Assembly (NCBI RefSeq): GCF_008122265.1
Contig: NZ_CP043042.1
Location: 3,410,001 to 3,474,000, forward strand
Direction: 5' to 3'
DNA from: Marinobacter fonticola
GTDB taxonomy: Bacteria > Pseudomonadota > Gammaproteobacteria > Pseudomonadales > Oleiphilaceae
Length of the DNA: 64,000 nt
Below, one piece after another: positions 52,048 to 61,101 of this stretch. The position numbers and the translations under genes are program-made. The number at the start of each line of letters is the position of its first letter. The stretch's first letter is position 1. The notes below the pieces were generated by a model, which saw only the letters and a list, made by a program, of their open reading frames with translations, made no database searches and was not told the origin of the DNA.

Positions 52048-53262
52048 ATGCGCCGCTACGCACGCCTCTGCATCTACTCCATTGGTTTGCTTGCTTTCAG
52101 TGCGTCTGCATTCGGCGCCATCGTTGCCACCGCAAGCAGTGACAACGGCTATGTCCCTGCCAATACACTCGATGGCAGTTTGGCGGGCTGGTCCAGATGG
52201 ACCAGCAAGGGAGACGGCGAATGGATTCGCTTTGACCTGGGGGAAACGCGTGTACTCAAAGCTGTGGACCTCGCCTTCCAACGCGGTGATGTCCGGGAGT
52301 ACTACTTCGATTTGCAGGCCTCCAGCGACGGTGAGAACTGGACACCGCTAATAGAAGATACGGCGAGCAGCGGCCAAACAAGGAATTTCGAACGTGTGGA
52401 CGTACCGGACACGCAAACACGTTACGTACGCTATATCGGCTGGGGAAACAACGATAACCTGCTCAACAGCCTGACCGAGGTACGCTTCCAGAGCACCGCA
52501 GTTGAGCCGGTCGAACCGCCGGTAACTGGCGACTGGTGGCAGCCGCAGAGCGGGATGTCTTGGCAGTGGCAGCTCCAGGGCACCATTAATACCGGCTATA
52601 GCGTGCAGGTTTACGACATCGACCTGTTCGATACTCCGGTAGAAATGATCGAATCTTTGCAGCACTCCGGTCAAAAGGTGGTGTGCTACTTCTCTGCGGG
52701 CAGCTTCGAGGACTGGCGCCCGGACGCAGACCATTTCGCAGCCGGTGACCTGGGCGATCCCATGGGTGAGTGGGAAGGTGAAAACTGGCTGGATATCCGC
52801 ACTCAGAATGTTCGCGACATCATGACCGACCGCATGCTTCTGGCCAAAGCGAAAGGCTGTGACGGCGTCGAACCGGACAACATCGATGGCTACACCAACG
52901 CTACCGGCCTGCCTCTAACCTATGCCGATCAGCTTGATTACAATCGTTTTCTCGCAGAGACGGCGCACCGACTGGAGCTAGCCATCGCCCTGAAGAACGA
53001 TCTTTCCCAAGTGACCGACCTAGTGAGCCATTTCGACATGGCGATCAACGAGCAGTGCCACAAGTACAACGAATGTCACTTGCTTCAGCCTTTCATCGAC
53101 GCTGGCAAGCCCGTATTTAACGCGGAGTACGGATCGAAATACGTTAACGATCCCGCCGCCCGCGATGCCCTGTGTGCCTCATCCCGTCTGTTCGGAATGC
53201 ATACGCTGATTTTGCCACTGGCGCTGGACGACGGATTCCGATTGGACTGCGGGATCGATTAG
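52048..53262 (+). CDS. Secreted GH114 glycosidase with F5/8 C domain
   Basis: A 404-residue exported protein. A signal peptide (LCIYSIGLLAFSASAFG) is followed by a discoidin/F5-8 type C carbohydrate-binding domain (~25-150; SSDNGYVPANTLDG, WIRFDLGETRVLKAVDLAF) and a GH114 catalytic domain (~165-404). GH114 marks are QVYDIDLFDTP, VVCYFSAGSFEDWRPD and the catalytic-Asp loop CDGVEPDNIDGYTN, as well as FDMAINEQCHKYNEC. The family includes endo-alpha-1,4-polygalactosaminidase, which cuts galactosamine-rich exopolysaccharide. It may remodel the cell's own or a rival's biofilm matrix. The gene stands alone. Confidence 0.88.
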   Translation: MRRYARLCIYSIGLLAFSASAFGAIVATASSDNGYVPANTLDGSLAGWSRWTSKGDGEWIRFDLGETRVLKAVDLAFQRGDVREYYFDLQASSDGENWTPLIEDTASSGQTRNFERVDVPDTQTRYVRYIGWGNNDNLLNSLTEVRFQSTAVEPVEPPVTGDWWQPQSGMSWQWQLQGTINTGYSVQVYDIDLFDTPVEMIESLQHSGQKVVCYFSAGSFEDWRPDADHFAAGDLGDPMGEWEGENWLDIRTQNVRDIMTDRMLLAKAKGCDGVEPDNIDGYTNATGLPLTYADQLDYNRFLAETAHRLELAIALKNDLSQVTDLVSHFDMAINEQCHKYNECHLLQPFIDAGKPVFNAEYGSKYVNDPAARDALCASSRLFGMHTLILPLALDDGFRLDCGID

Positions 53263-53296
53263 CGTCCCGGGGCGGTACAGGCTTCGCAACAAACGT

Positions 53297-54637
53297 TTAC
53301 CCCAACAGTGTCAGGCTAGCCGCCAGCATGCTGGCCACAGCCAGGCCGGTAAACGACAGCGCCAAGCTCCAACGCAATGAGGCATCCCGGGCGCGATAGC
53401 CGGTTAAGCGTTCCATGATCAGTGCGTTGGCGGCAAACGGGGTGCCGAACGCGGTAATCCCCCAGCCGGTGACCATCCCAACGCCCAGGCCTAGCAAGGC
53501 CTCACTCGGCCAGATGGAACCGAGAATACCGCCGATCAAGGTGCCGATAACGATCGGATTGATGCCAGACAATCCCGCCACGAAGAACGTCCAGGGGACT
53601 AGAGCCGCCAACAGCGGCCACGCCCAATCTGGCGGACTGACACTGCCCTGAATCTCACCGAGCACCACGCCACTGATGATCGCACCGATAAAGGCCGATC
53701 CGCCGACGATAGCCAGCTCGTTACTCACCCGGTCCATGCTGGCCATCGGAGGGTTTTCGCCTCGACTCCAAGCCAGCAAACGCGCGCCGATCACCACCGC
53801 CAGACAACTCAGCGTGACCGCATGGGCATAGCTGACGCCATAGGCGTGACTGAGTACAAAAACGCCGGTACAGATCGCGACAATCAGGCCGCCAAAACGC
53901 AGCCAGCTACCGATGTTCGCGGGTTCGTCGCGGATGACCGGCTGATCGGCGGCTTCCGGTTCCCGCCATATCACGCCGAGGAAGACCATAAGCACGGCAA
54001 AAGGCAGCGCCGCAGCAATCAGGTGACCGCTAGGTAGCCCGGGCAGAAGGGTTAGGGTAAGTACCACTGAAATCGACAGTGGCGAGAACGAGGGCGCCGT
54101 ACCAAATCCACGAAGGACCGCCCGGGTGGCATTGCGGGTTGCGGGTGAATCGCCGCCCGCTCGGATCCGCTCGCCTACGAGACTGCCCACCACGGCAACG
54201 GAGCCGAAATTCAACGGGATCGAAACCAGCGCAGTACCAAACGCGAGACTCAGGTACCGGGTCAGCGGCTTGCCGCCAAACAAGCTGACGGAAATACGCT
54301 GCAGGTCTCGCGATCGCCCGAGCACGATGGACAGCAGCATCACCGCAAGTATCAACCCGGCTAGCCGCGTGACGTTTGCCGCCGCGTCGGGAATCAGCGA
54401 GACATCTCGCAACACCGCATAGACCAGGCCGCAGCATGCCACGAGAAAAACCCCTCGCGGCACATAACGCATCTCGCGCCACCCCAGTAGAACGATCACC
54501 GCGACCAGCAGCGAACCGGCGTAGGCGGCCCCCGGCAGGAAGGCAAACACCGCCAGTAGCAACGCCAGATAGGCAAGAGCAGAACGGCTAGCCAGGACCT
54601 TGCGCAGACCGGACTGTATGAATCGCCCCTGAAACAT
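53297..54637 (-). CDS. Polytopic membrane transporter of unknown substrate
   Basis: A 446-residue inner-membrane protein with eleven to twelve hydrophobic segments. It is not a family I can name with confidence. Two halves each have a Gly/Pro-rich break: LNFGSVAVVGSLVGERI with GFGTAPSFSPLSISVVL, and LSGINPIVIGTLIGGIL with AFGTPFAANALIME. This inverted-repeat look recalls the ion-transporter superfamily (DASS/CitM/ArsB-like). The ATG at 54637 has GGAA upstream. A signal-like second segment and no soluble domain are seen. The substrate is unknown. Confidence 0.65.
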   Translation of the reverse strand: MFQGRFIQSGLRKVLASRSALAYLALLLAVFAFLPGAAYAGSLLVAVIVLLGWREMRYVPRGVFLVACCGLVYAVLRDVSLIPDAAANVTRLAGLILAVMLLSIVLGRSRDLQRISVSLFGGKPLTRYLSLAFGTALVSIPLNFGSVAVVGSLVGERIRAGGDSPATRNATRAVLRGFGTAPSFSPLSISVVLTLTLLPGLPSGHLIAAALPFAVLMVFLGVIWREPEAADQPVIRDEPANIGSWLRFGGLIVAICTGVFVLSHAYGVSYAHAVTLSCLAVVIGARLLAWSRGENPPMASMDRVSNELAIVGGSAFIGAIISGVVLGEIQGSVSPPDWAWPLLAALVPWTFFVAGLSGINPIVIGTLIGGILGSIWPSEALLGLGVGMVTGWGITAFGTPFAANALIMERLTGYRARDASLRWSLALSFTGLAVASMLAASLTLLG

Positions 54638-54879
54638 GAATGCTTCCAAAAAAAGAGTGAGGGGCCATTCTAAGCAAGCTACGTATAACCCGGTATGCGC
54701 AATTATGCGAGGTCATGCGTTTCTCTCGTCACGCACAAGCAGACAAATAAAATAAATACATTAAATTCAGTTATTTAAATAATTAGACCCAAGGCCGGTC
54801 CGTCAAGAAAGCAAAGCCGCACAAAATTTTTTAGGAAGAGAGGTGACAGGCGCCAAGGCCTTTGTTATTATTTGTAACA
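54638..54879. other. AT-rich leader in front of the sRNA candidate
   Basis: Contains a very AT-rich block (54740-54785) and an inverted repeat TGTTA-n7-TAACA at 54863-54879. It is suited to promoter elements for the RNA at 54880-55020. Confidence 0.45.
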
Positions 54880-55020
54880 GTTCACGGACGATAAGGACGG
54901 GAATTGAGCCATAGAAGGCACCCCCGAAGGAACGGGGTCGAGCAAGGAAAAGGAAAAAAGCAGCTTCGGGATTTCCAAATTCCAAAAAACCGGATCGGTT
55001 AACGCCGATCCGGTTTTTTT
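54880..55020 (+). ncRNA. Candidate GGA-rich small RNA (RsmY/CsrB-like)
   Basis: Seven GGA motifs fall in 86 bases (54886, 54895, 54900, 54929, 54946, 54952, 54969). One lies in the loop of a hairpin with stem ACCCC/GGGGT and loop AAGGAA, the form bound by CsrA/RsmA. The transcript would end in a terminator at 54984-55020. No ORF covers the region. Start is estimated. Identification as a CsrA-sequestering RNA is inference. Confidence 0.55.
54984..55020 (+). terminator. Strong rho-independent terminator
   Basis: AACCGGATCGG / CCGATCCGGTT stem with a six-base loop and a T run to 55020. No protein gene precedes it on this strand within 1.7 kb, so it implies a non-coding transcript. Confidence 0.92.
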
Positions 55021-55083
55021 ATGCCCATACAATACGCAAACGCCTAGCACCCCGTTAGGGTAACCCGGTGTTCCTTAACACAC

Positions 55084-56928
55084 GTGCCCCCTCCGGGTAA
55101 TTCGCTATCGACACATCGAAGAATCCAAACGCCTGTGCCAGCAGCCTACGCCGACGATAACCATAAAACCAATCCCCGGCCCGACTGGCGGGTTCTCCTG
55201 ACGTTATGGCCCTATCTGACCGAGTTTCGCGGGCGCGTCATTGCCGCTTCTGCCTGCCTGGTGCTGGCCAAGCTGGCTACCGTAGCGACGCCGCTTGTTC
55301 TCAAATACATCGTCGATTACCTCGACCAGGGCCGAGACGGCGAGAGGCTGCTCTGGATCCCCTTGCTGCTGGTAGCGGGCTACGGCTTGCTGCGATTCGG
55401 CAGCACTCTGTTCAATGAGCTACGCGACGCGATTTTCGCCCGCGTAGCCGAACGCGCCATGCGCCGGGTATCGCTACAGGTTTTCCGCCACCTGCACGAA
55501 CGGGAACTGGCCTTCCACCTGGATCGCAAGACCGGGGGTCTGGCCCGGGACATGGAGCGCGGCACCAGCGGTATCAGCTTCCTGATTCGCTTTATGCTGT
55601 TCAACATCATCCCCACGGTGCTGGAAATCATTATGGTATCGGCCATCCTGCTGGCCGCATTCGACCCTGGCTACATGCTGGCCATCGTCCTTGCCGTTAC
55701 CGTCTACGTGCTGTATTCCGTCAAAGTCACCGAGTGGCGCACCGCTTTCGTACGCGAAACCAACGCCCGGGATAACCAGTCCAACGCCCGTGCGCTGGAC
55801 AGCCTGCTCAACTACGAAACCGTCAAGTACTTCAACAATGAGGCCCATGAGGCCGAGGTTTACGATCGCGACTTGGCGGAGTGGGAGAAAGCGCGCCTGA
55901 AAACCCGCCTATCTCTGGCCACCTTGAACATCGGCCAGGCACTGATTATCGGCGTAGCCATGATCGCGATTATGGGCATGGCAGTGAGCCAGGTCGCCAA
56001 TGGCGACATCACGCTGGGGGATTTCACCATGATCAACGCTTACCTGATTCAGCTTTTCATTCCCCTCAATGCGCTCGGCTTCGTCTATCGTGAGATCCGC
56101 CAGGCATTAGTCAACGTTGAACGGCTTTTTGGTCTTCTGGGGTCGACGCCTCGGATCGTGGACGCTTCAGATGCCGGAGAACTGAACACCGAGGGTGCCG
56201 AAGTGCGCTTCGAAAACGTGCATTTCGCCTATCAGCCGAACCGTTCTATTCTGAAGGGCGTCAGCTTTACCGTACCTGCCGGCCATAAGGTTGCCATTGT
56301 CGGTGCCAGTGGCGCGGGCAAGTCGACCGTGGCCCGTCTGCTATTTCGTTTCTTCGATGTGAACGAAGGCCGCATTACCGTGGACGGCCAGGACATTCGG
56401 TCCGTGGCTCAAGACAGCCTGCGCCAAGCCATGGGTGTCGTTCCTCAGGACACCGTGCTCTTTAACGACACCCTCTACCGCAACCTGGCCTATGGTCACC
56501 CCGAGGCGGCTGAAGAAGAGGTCTATCGCGCCGCCAGACTAGCGCACCTGGACCACTTCATCGATGCGCTACCGGAAGGCTACGGCACAAAGGTCGGCGA
56601 ACGCGGCCTGAAGCTCTCGGGTGGCGAAAAGCAGCGGGTTGCCATCGCCCGGGTGATCCTTAAAAACCCGCCGTTGCTGATCCTCGACGAGGCGACCTCC
56701 TCGCTGGATTCTCTATCGGAGCAGGCCATTCTGGGCGCTTTGAGCGAAGTCAGCCGCTCCCGCACCACCCTGGTGATCGCCCATCGCCTATCCACCATCC
56801 GGGACGCCGATACCATCCTCGTCATGGCCAATGGACAGATCGCGGAACAGGGCGACCATCAAGCCCTACTCGATGCCGGTGGGCGCTATGCCGAACTTTG
56901 GTGGCAGCAGCACCAGGGTTCGGCCTGA
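55084..56928 (+). CDS. Atm1-type ABC exporter
   Basis: A 614-residue half-transporter with an N-terminal six-helix membrane domain (~40-340) and a C-terminal ATPase (~375-610). LLNYETVKYFNNEAHE is a hallmark of the Atm1/ABCB7 group, which exports glutathione-linked sulfur or heavy-metal conjugates. The ATPase has Walker A GASGAGKST, Q-loop VVPQDTVLFND, signature LSGGEKQRVAIARV, Walker B LLILDEATSSLD and the switch His in IAHRLST. The start is GTG at 55084, or GTG at 55135; neither has a clear ribosome site. It forms a homodimer. It follows the sRNA terminator and so has its own promoter. Confidence 0.93.
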   Translation: MPPPGNSLSTHRRIQTPVPAAYADDNHKTNPRPDWRVLLTLWPYLTEFRGRVIAASACLVLAKLATVATPLVLKYIVDYLDQGRDGERLLWIPLLLVAGYGLLRFGSTLFNELRDAIFARVAERAMRRVSLQVFRHLHERELAFHLDRKTGGLARDMERGTSGISFLIRFMLFNIIPTVLEIIMVSAILLAAFDPGYMLAIVLAVTVYVLYSVKVTEWRTAFVRETNARDNQSNARALDSLLNYETVKYFNNEAHEAEVYDRDLAEWEKARLKTRLSLATLNIGQALIIGVAMIAIMGMAVSQVANGDITLGDFTMINAYLIQLFIPLNALGFVYREIRQALVNVERLFGLLGSTPRIVDASDAGELNTEGAEVRFENVHFAYQPNRSILKGVSFTVPAGHKVAIVGASGAGKSTVARLLFRFFDVNEGRITVDGQDIRSVAQDSLRQAMGVVPQDTVLFNDTLYRNLAYGHPEAAEEEVYRAARLAHLDHFIDALPEGYGTKVGERGLKLSGGEKQRVAIARVILKNPPLLILDEATSSLDSLSEQAILGALSEVSRSRTTLVIAHRLSTIRDADTILVMANGQIAEQGDHQALLDAGGRYAELWWQQHQGSA

Positions 56929-56954
56929 GTCGCCAACCCGGCGCTTTTCTGAGC

Positions 56955-57053
56955 ATGACACGTCCTCCCCTGCTCGAACGCAACCCGGCCGCATTCTGGC
57001 AGGGCTTATCCGCGCTATTGGCCACCGTTGTCGTAATTCTGCTATTTGCTTAG
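56955..57053 (+). CDS. Possible 32-residue single-helix membrane peptide
   Basis: A short frame beginning MTRPPLLERNPAAFWQ and ending in a strong hydrophobic helix LSALLATVVVILLFA. It begins 26 bp after the ABC gene, on the same strand. The layout (cytoplasmic basic start, one helix, stop) suits a small inner-membrane protein, perhaps an accessory of the exporter. The ribosome site is weak, so this stays tentative. Confidence 0.4.
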   Translation: MTRPPLLERNPAAFWQGLSALLATVVVILLFA

Positions 57054-57234
57054 CACGCGAACATGCCTTCATCGATTACAGAATCGAAATGACGCCCTGC
57101 GCCCCGACTTTGTTAAGTTGAATGGTGAACGAACGCCAAAACGCAAGACGTGCGAACGTAGGGCACCAGGCACCCTCGACAGCAACCGGCGTTCGCTCAA
57201 GGACCCCATTGACAAGGAAAAGAAGGAGTTAAGG

Positions 57235-57777
57235 ATGCCAATGCAACTTTCAAAGACCTTCAAAATGTCGCTTCTGGCAAGCGGGCTGGCGCTGGGCGCT
57301 TCCGCTCACGCCGCCGAAGGGCTCTATTCTGCAGACGATCTGATGGATGCTGACGTTTACGACCAATCCGGTAAAGAAATCGGCGAAGTCGAAGACATCC
57401 TGATGGGCAACGGCATGGAGGTGCACTCGCTGGTGATCGAAACGGGTGGCGTGCTCGACATGGGCGGCCGCGAAGTCGTTGTGGAACGAGGCGATTTCAC
57501 CGTGAAAACCGGCGATAGCAATCAAAGCTGGGACGAGATCGACTATGAAGTACACATCGACGCCTCCCCGGAGGAGATCAAAGGGCTGGACGAGTACAGC
57601 GAAAGCTGGTGGAACCAGACACGGCAGTCAATGAACCAAGCTTGGGAAAACACCCAGGAAGGTGCTGCCAGTGCCTGGGAAAACACGAAGGAAGCCTCCT
57701 CCCGTGCATGGCAAAATACCAAAGACGCCGTGGAAAACCTGGGCGATGAGGTAGAAAGCGAAACCGACGAGATGTAA
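57235..57777 (+). CDS. PRC-barrel periplasmic protein with C-terminal helical repeats
   Basis: A 180-residue protein. AAGGAG lies six bases before the ATG at 57235. A signal peptide (MSLLASGLALGASAHA) is followed by a PRC-barrel domain (~25-110: SADDLMDADVYDQSGKEIGE, VHSLVIETGGVLDMG). The C-terminus has a repeated amphipathic pattern, NQAWENTQEGAAS, AWENTKEASSR, AWQNTKDAVEN, with an 11-residue period typical of LEA-like or apolipoprotein-like helices. It may bind membrane or protect against stress; function is unknown. Confidence 0.82.
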   Translation: MPMQLSKTFKMSLLASGLALGASAHAAEGLYSADDLMDADVYDQSGKEIGEVEDILMGNGMEVHSLVIETGGVLDMGGREVVVERGDFTVKTGDSNQSWDEIDYEVHIDASPEEIKGLDEYSESWWNQTRQSMNQAWENTQEGAASAWENTKEASSRAWQNTKDAVENLGDEVESETDEM

Positions 57778-57815
57778 CCGGCACCCGGCCGTTCAAGTAG
57801 AACAAGCCAAGCAAG

Positions 57816-57840
57816 ACAAGGTTGCCACTGGCAACCTTGT
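57816..57840. terminator. Hairpin between the PRC-barrel gene and the phytochrome gene
   Basis: ACAAGGTTGCC / GGCAACCTTGT with loop ACT, between convergent genes; no T run, so probably bidirectional and imperfect. Confidence 0.65.
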
Positions 57841-57871
57841 TGGCCAAACCGCGTATCTGGCTGGCGCTAAA

Positions 57872-60800
57872 TCAGGCCGAAGTCGAATCGTGCCGGCTAA
57901 GCAATTCCTTCATTTTGCTGGCAGAGATAGCATAGCTGAATAGGAAGCCCTGCCCCCCATGACACCCCTTGGATTGCAGGAAGGCCAGTTGTTCGAACGT
58001 TTCGATGCCTTCTGCGATCACCTGAAGATCAAGTTCGAGCGCCAAGTTGACGATTGCCGCCGCAATAGCCGAATCGTGGCGATTATGCGGGAGGCCCTGA
58101 ACGATACTCTGGTCAATCTTGATCGCATCTACCGGCAATCTCGCGAGTTGTCCCAAACCCGATAACCCCGCGCCGAAATCGTCGGCACAGATGCGTAGTC
58201 CCAGTCCCTTGAGTTCATGCAATACCGACAGCACCTCGTCCTGATGCTGGATAATTTCACCTTCGGTGACATCGATCTCGATACCGGCCGGATCAACCCC
58301 CGTCGACAGCAGCGCCTTGCTGACAAAATCGACGAAGCCAGGCTGCTTCAATTGTTTGAGTGAAAGATTGACACCCAAAACAAAACCCTCGAATCCTTGG
58401 GTCTGCCATTCCTTGGCTTGCCGAAAGGCGGCCGCAACGGCCCATTCGCCTAAGGGCACGATCAAGCCGGTTTCCTCCGCCAATGCCATAAAGCGGGAGG
58501 CGGGAATCAGCTGCATGTCCGCGTCTTCCAACCGAAGAAGTGCTTCCGCACCGACCGGTCGATTGCTGGTCAGGTCAAACACTGGCTGGTAGCTCAATTG
58601 CAGGGCGCCGTGTTGCAAGGCTTGTCGCAGCCCTTCTTCAAGGGTCTTTCGATCCTTCACTTCGTTGTAAAGGTCTTCGGTAAAGAAGCCGAAGGTTTGC
58701 CGACCGCTATCCTTGGCGCGGTACAGCGCTAAATCGGCGTGTTTGAACAGCGAAACGGGATCATCGGCATCGCCTGGATAGAGGGTGATACCTATGCTGG
58801 TGCCACTATGGATCACCGTGCCATCTAGCCAGTACGGACGCTGCAACTCTTCGACGATTTTCTCAGCGAGCTTAGCCGGAGAGTGGCTTGACGTCACATG
58901 GCTCTGGATCACCGCGAACTCATCGCCGCCCAGGCGTGACACCACATCGGTTTCGCGTACGGCGGCTTGAAGGCGCGAAGCCACTTCTTTAAGCAGCAAG
59001 TCACCCACATGATGCCCCAGACTATCGTTAACCAGCTTAAAGCGGTCGAGATCCAGCAGCATCAAGGCAAACTGGCCGTCATCTCGCTTGGCATGGGCAA
59101 TCGCCTCATGGAGGCGATCGCTGAAAAAGGCACGGTTAGGAAGCCCGGTAAGCGTGTCGTGATTGGCCAGGTAGCGATTCCGCTCTTCTGCGGATTTACG
59201 CTTGGCAATATCTTCGACAATGGCAATGAAGTGCCGGGGGTTCCGATTACGATCGCGGATCAGCGAGACCGTTAGGTTGGCCCACACCCACGTGCCATCC
59301 TTACGTATATAACGCTTCTCCATATTGTAGGTGTCGATCTCGCCGCGCACGAGCTTGTTCAGACGGTCCAGATCGCCGGGCAGGTCTTCCGGATAAGTAA
59401 TGTCCTGAAAGGTCATGCGACGAAGCTCGTCCCGGCTGTAGCCGAGAATGTCGCATAGCTTGTGGTTCACCCGGACCCACTGGCCTTCAAGTGCCACGTG
59501 GGCGACACCCACAGCCGCCTGCTCGAACGTCGCCCGGAACTGCAATTCGCTCTCGCGCAAAGCCGCTTCTGCCTGGGCGCGTTTGATTTGCTCATCCCGT
59601 TCGAGCAACAACCGCTTCAAGTCCAATGCGGAGCTTGCATCGAGGCGCGTCCAGCGCGTGGAGTGCCCGCGAACTTTTTCCAGCCAGTGATCGAACGATT
59701 TACGCGGATGGATGCGGGCATTGGGATCCTGCGTCACCGGCTTGTTGGGGTTGCCAGCCCAGAGGCGGGACTCAACTTGTTCGCGACGTATCGCGAGCAG
59801 CGCGTCGCCGCCCGGTGTCAACCGCACCAGCAAAGCCCCGCTGGCCTCGGCCGCCAGCGACTCAAACCGGGCGTCCAGCGCTGACAGGTTGCGGCTTTGT
59901 GCAACATCCTTCTCCACTGACTGATTCGTCATAACGTCAAACAGCACGTCGTCTGCACCCTCTGTCAGCGGCTGCCCGAGCACCGTTTGTCGCCCGCCCA
60001 GCCTTACGATGACGGTATCGGCCTGCAAATAGCGCAACAGATCGGGGCTGGCGTTTTCTAGACCTTCAACCACCTCCGACGATTTGGACAGATGTTCTTT
60101 GATTCGGCCTTCGCTAATCTTGCGGCTCTGTTCGGCATCGCTGGCAGCGCGTTTCTCCAGAGCGGAGACAGTGTAGGACGCCAGTTCACCCAATACCTTG
60201 CAGCGCAAACGAATCGAATGCGGCACATTCCGCGGTGAAGCGTGGTGGCAGGTCACCATGCCCCAAAGTTTGTCGTTGTCCAGCAACGAAATCGTCATCG
60301 ACGCCGCGACACCCATATTCTCCAGGTATTCCAGGTGAATGGGCGACACGTTGCGCAGCATGGTGTAGGTCATGTCCAGCGGACGGCCGGTAAGCGGATT
60401 GTTCGTAGGAATCAGGGGGACCGGCCGATAACCGACATCGGGAATCATCCGCAGACGGGTCAGCGTAAACATGCGACGCGCTTGAGCGGGGATATCCGAA
60501 GCCGGGAAGTGGTGGTCGAGGTAGGTCTCGGGATAGCGATCGCTTTTAACCTCGGCGGTCACTTCGCCATGCCAGTCTTCATCGAATTTGTAGGCCAGCA
60601 CCCGGTCGAAACCGGTCAGTCGCCGAACCTCGCGCACCAGCAACCGGCAAAGTCCTCCGGTATCCTTGCAGTTATTGATGTCCATAAAGGGCATTTCGCC
60701 CTCGCTCCAGAAGCCGCGGCTTTGCAAGGCTTTCTCTTGCCGCTGTTCGAACTCGGCAATCAAAAGCTCACCCTGGCTGACATAGAACACATTACAGGGC

Positions 60801-61099
60801 GTGCGACTTTCGGACAGATGAACCGTGCTCGGCGTCAGGACATGCAACTCGTTGGCGTTAAGCTCCTGTTCCAGTTGCATGAAGTTGGTCTTGCCAATTA
60901 ACTCGTGCAGTTGACACTCAAGCACTTGGTCTATCGAGCGCCCCATCAACGCTTCGACGTTGGCGCTGGCCTGCATAACCTGAAAATCGGCAAGCCGCAC
61001 CACGATCAGCGCGCCGAAGGACTGGATGGCACCGGGAATATGGATGGGCTCACGATCGCAATTGGACAGGTCGACAGCCTGGGGAGAGGACGTCTCCAT
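57872..61099 (-). CDS. bphP: Bacteriophytochrome with PAS-GGDEF-EAL output
   Basis: A 1075-residue red/far-red photoreceptor. The ATG at 61099 follows AAGGAG, overlapping the heme-oxygenase stop. The biliverdin-binding Cys14 lies before REPIHIPGAIQSFGALIV (PAS). GAF (~135-300) holds HHFPASDIPAQARRMF and HLEYLENMGVAASM, which hold the chromophore. PHY (~310-490) and a PAS domain (~520-640) follow. GGDEF (~645-805) is intact (RLGGDEFAVI), and EAL (~815-1065) keeps GAEALLRLED, VNLSLKQL, DVTEGEI, ADDFGAGLSG and DAIKIDQSIV. Both cyclase and phosphodiesterase activity are therefore possible, with light deciding the balance. Its partner gene makes biliverdin. Confidence 0.95.
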   Translation of the reverse strand: METSSPQAVDLSNCDREPIHIPGAIQSFGALIVVRLADFQVMQASANVEALMGRSIDQVLECQLHELIGKTNFMQLEQELNANELHVLTPSTVHLSESRTPCNVFYVSQGELLIAEFEQRQEKALQSRGFWSEGEMPFMDINNCKDTGGLCRLLVREVRRLTGFDRVLAYKFDEDWHGEVTAEVKSDRYPETYLDHHFPASDIPAQARRMFTLTRLRMIPDVGYRPVPLIPTNNPLTGRPLDMTYTMLRNVSPIHLEYLENMGVAASMTISLLDNDKLWGMVTCHHASPRNVPHSIRLRCKVLGELASYTVSALEKRAASDAEQSRKISEGRIKEHLSKSSEVVEGLENASPDLLRYLQADTVIVRLGGRQTVLGQPLTEGADDVLFDVMTNQSVEKDVAQSRNLSALDARFESLAAEASGALLVRLTPGGDALLAIRREQVESRLWAGNPNKPVTQDPNARIHPRKSFDHWLEKVRGHSTRWTRLDASSALDLKRLLLERDEQIKRAQAEAALRESELQFRATFEQAAVGVAHVALEGQWVRVNHKLCDILGYSRDELRRMTFQDITYPEDLPGDLDRLNKLVRGEIDTYNMEKRYIRKDGTWVWANLTVSLIRDRNRNPRHFIAIVEDIAKRKSAEERNRYLANHDTLTGLPNRAFFSDRLHEAIAHAKRDDGQFALMLLDLDRFKLVNDSLGHHVGDLLLKEVASRLQAAVRETDVVSRLGGDEFAVIQSHVTSSHSPAKLAEKIVEELQRPYWLDGTVIHSGTSIGITLYPGDADDPVSLFKHADLALYRAKDSGRQTFGFFTEDLYNEVKDRKTLEEGLRQALQHGALQLSYQPVFDLTSNRPVGAEALLRLEDADMQLIPASRFMALAEETGLIVPLGEWAVAAAFRQAKEWQTQGFEGFVLGVNLSLKQLKQPGFVDFVSKALLSTGVDPAGIEIDVTEGEIIQHQDEVLSVLHELKGLGLRICADDFGAGLSGLGQLARLPVDAIKIDQSIVQGLPHNRHDSAIAAAIVNLALELDLQVIAEGIETFEQLAFLQSKGCHGGQGFLFSYAISASKMKELLSRHDSTSA

Positions 61100-61101
61100 G
61101 C

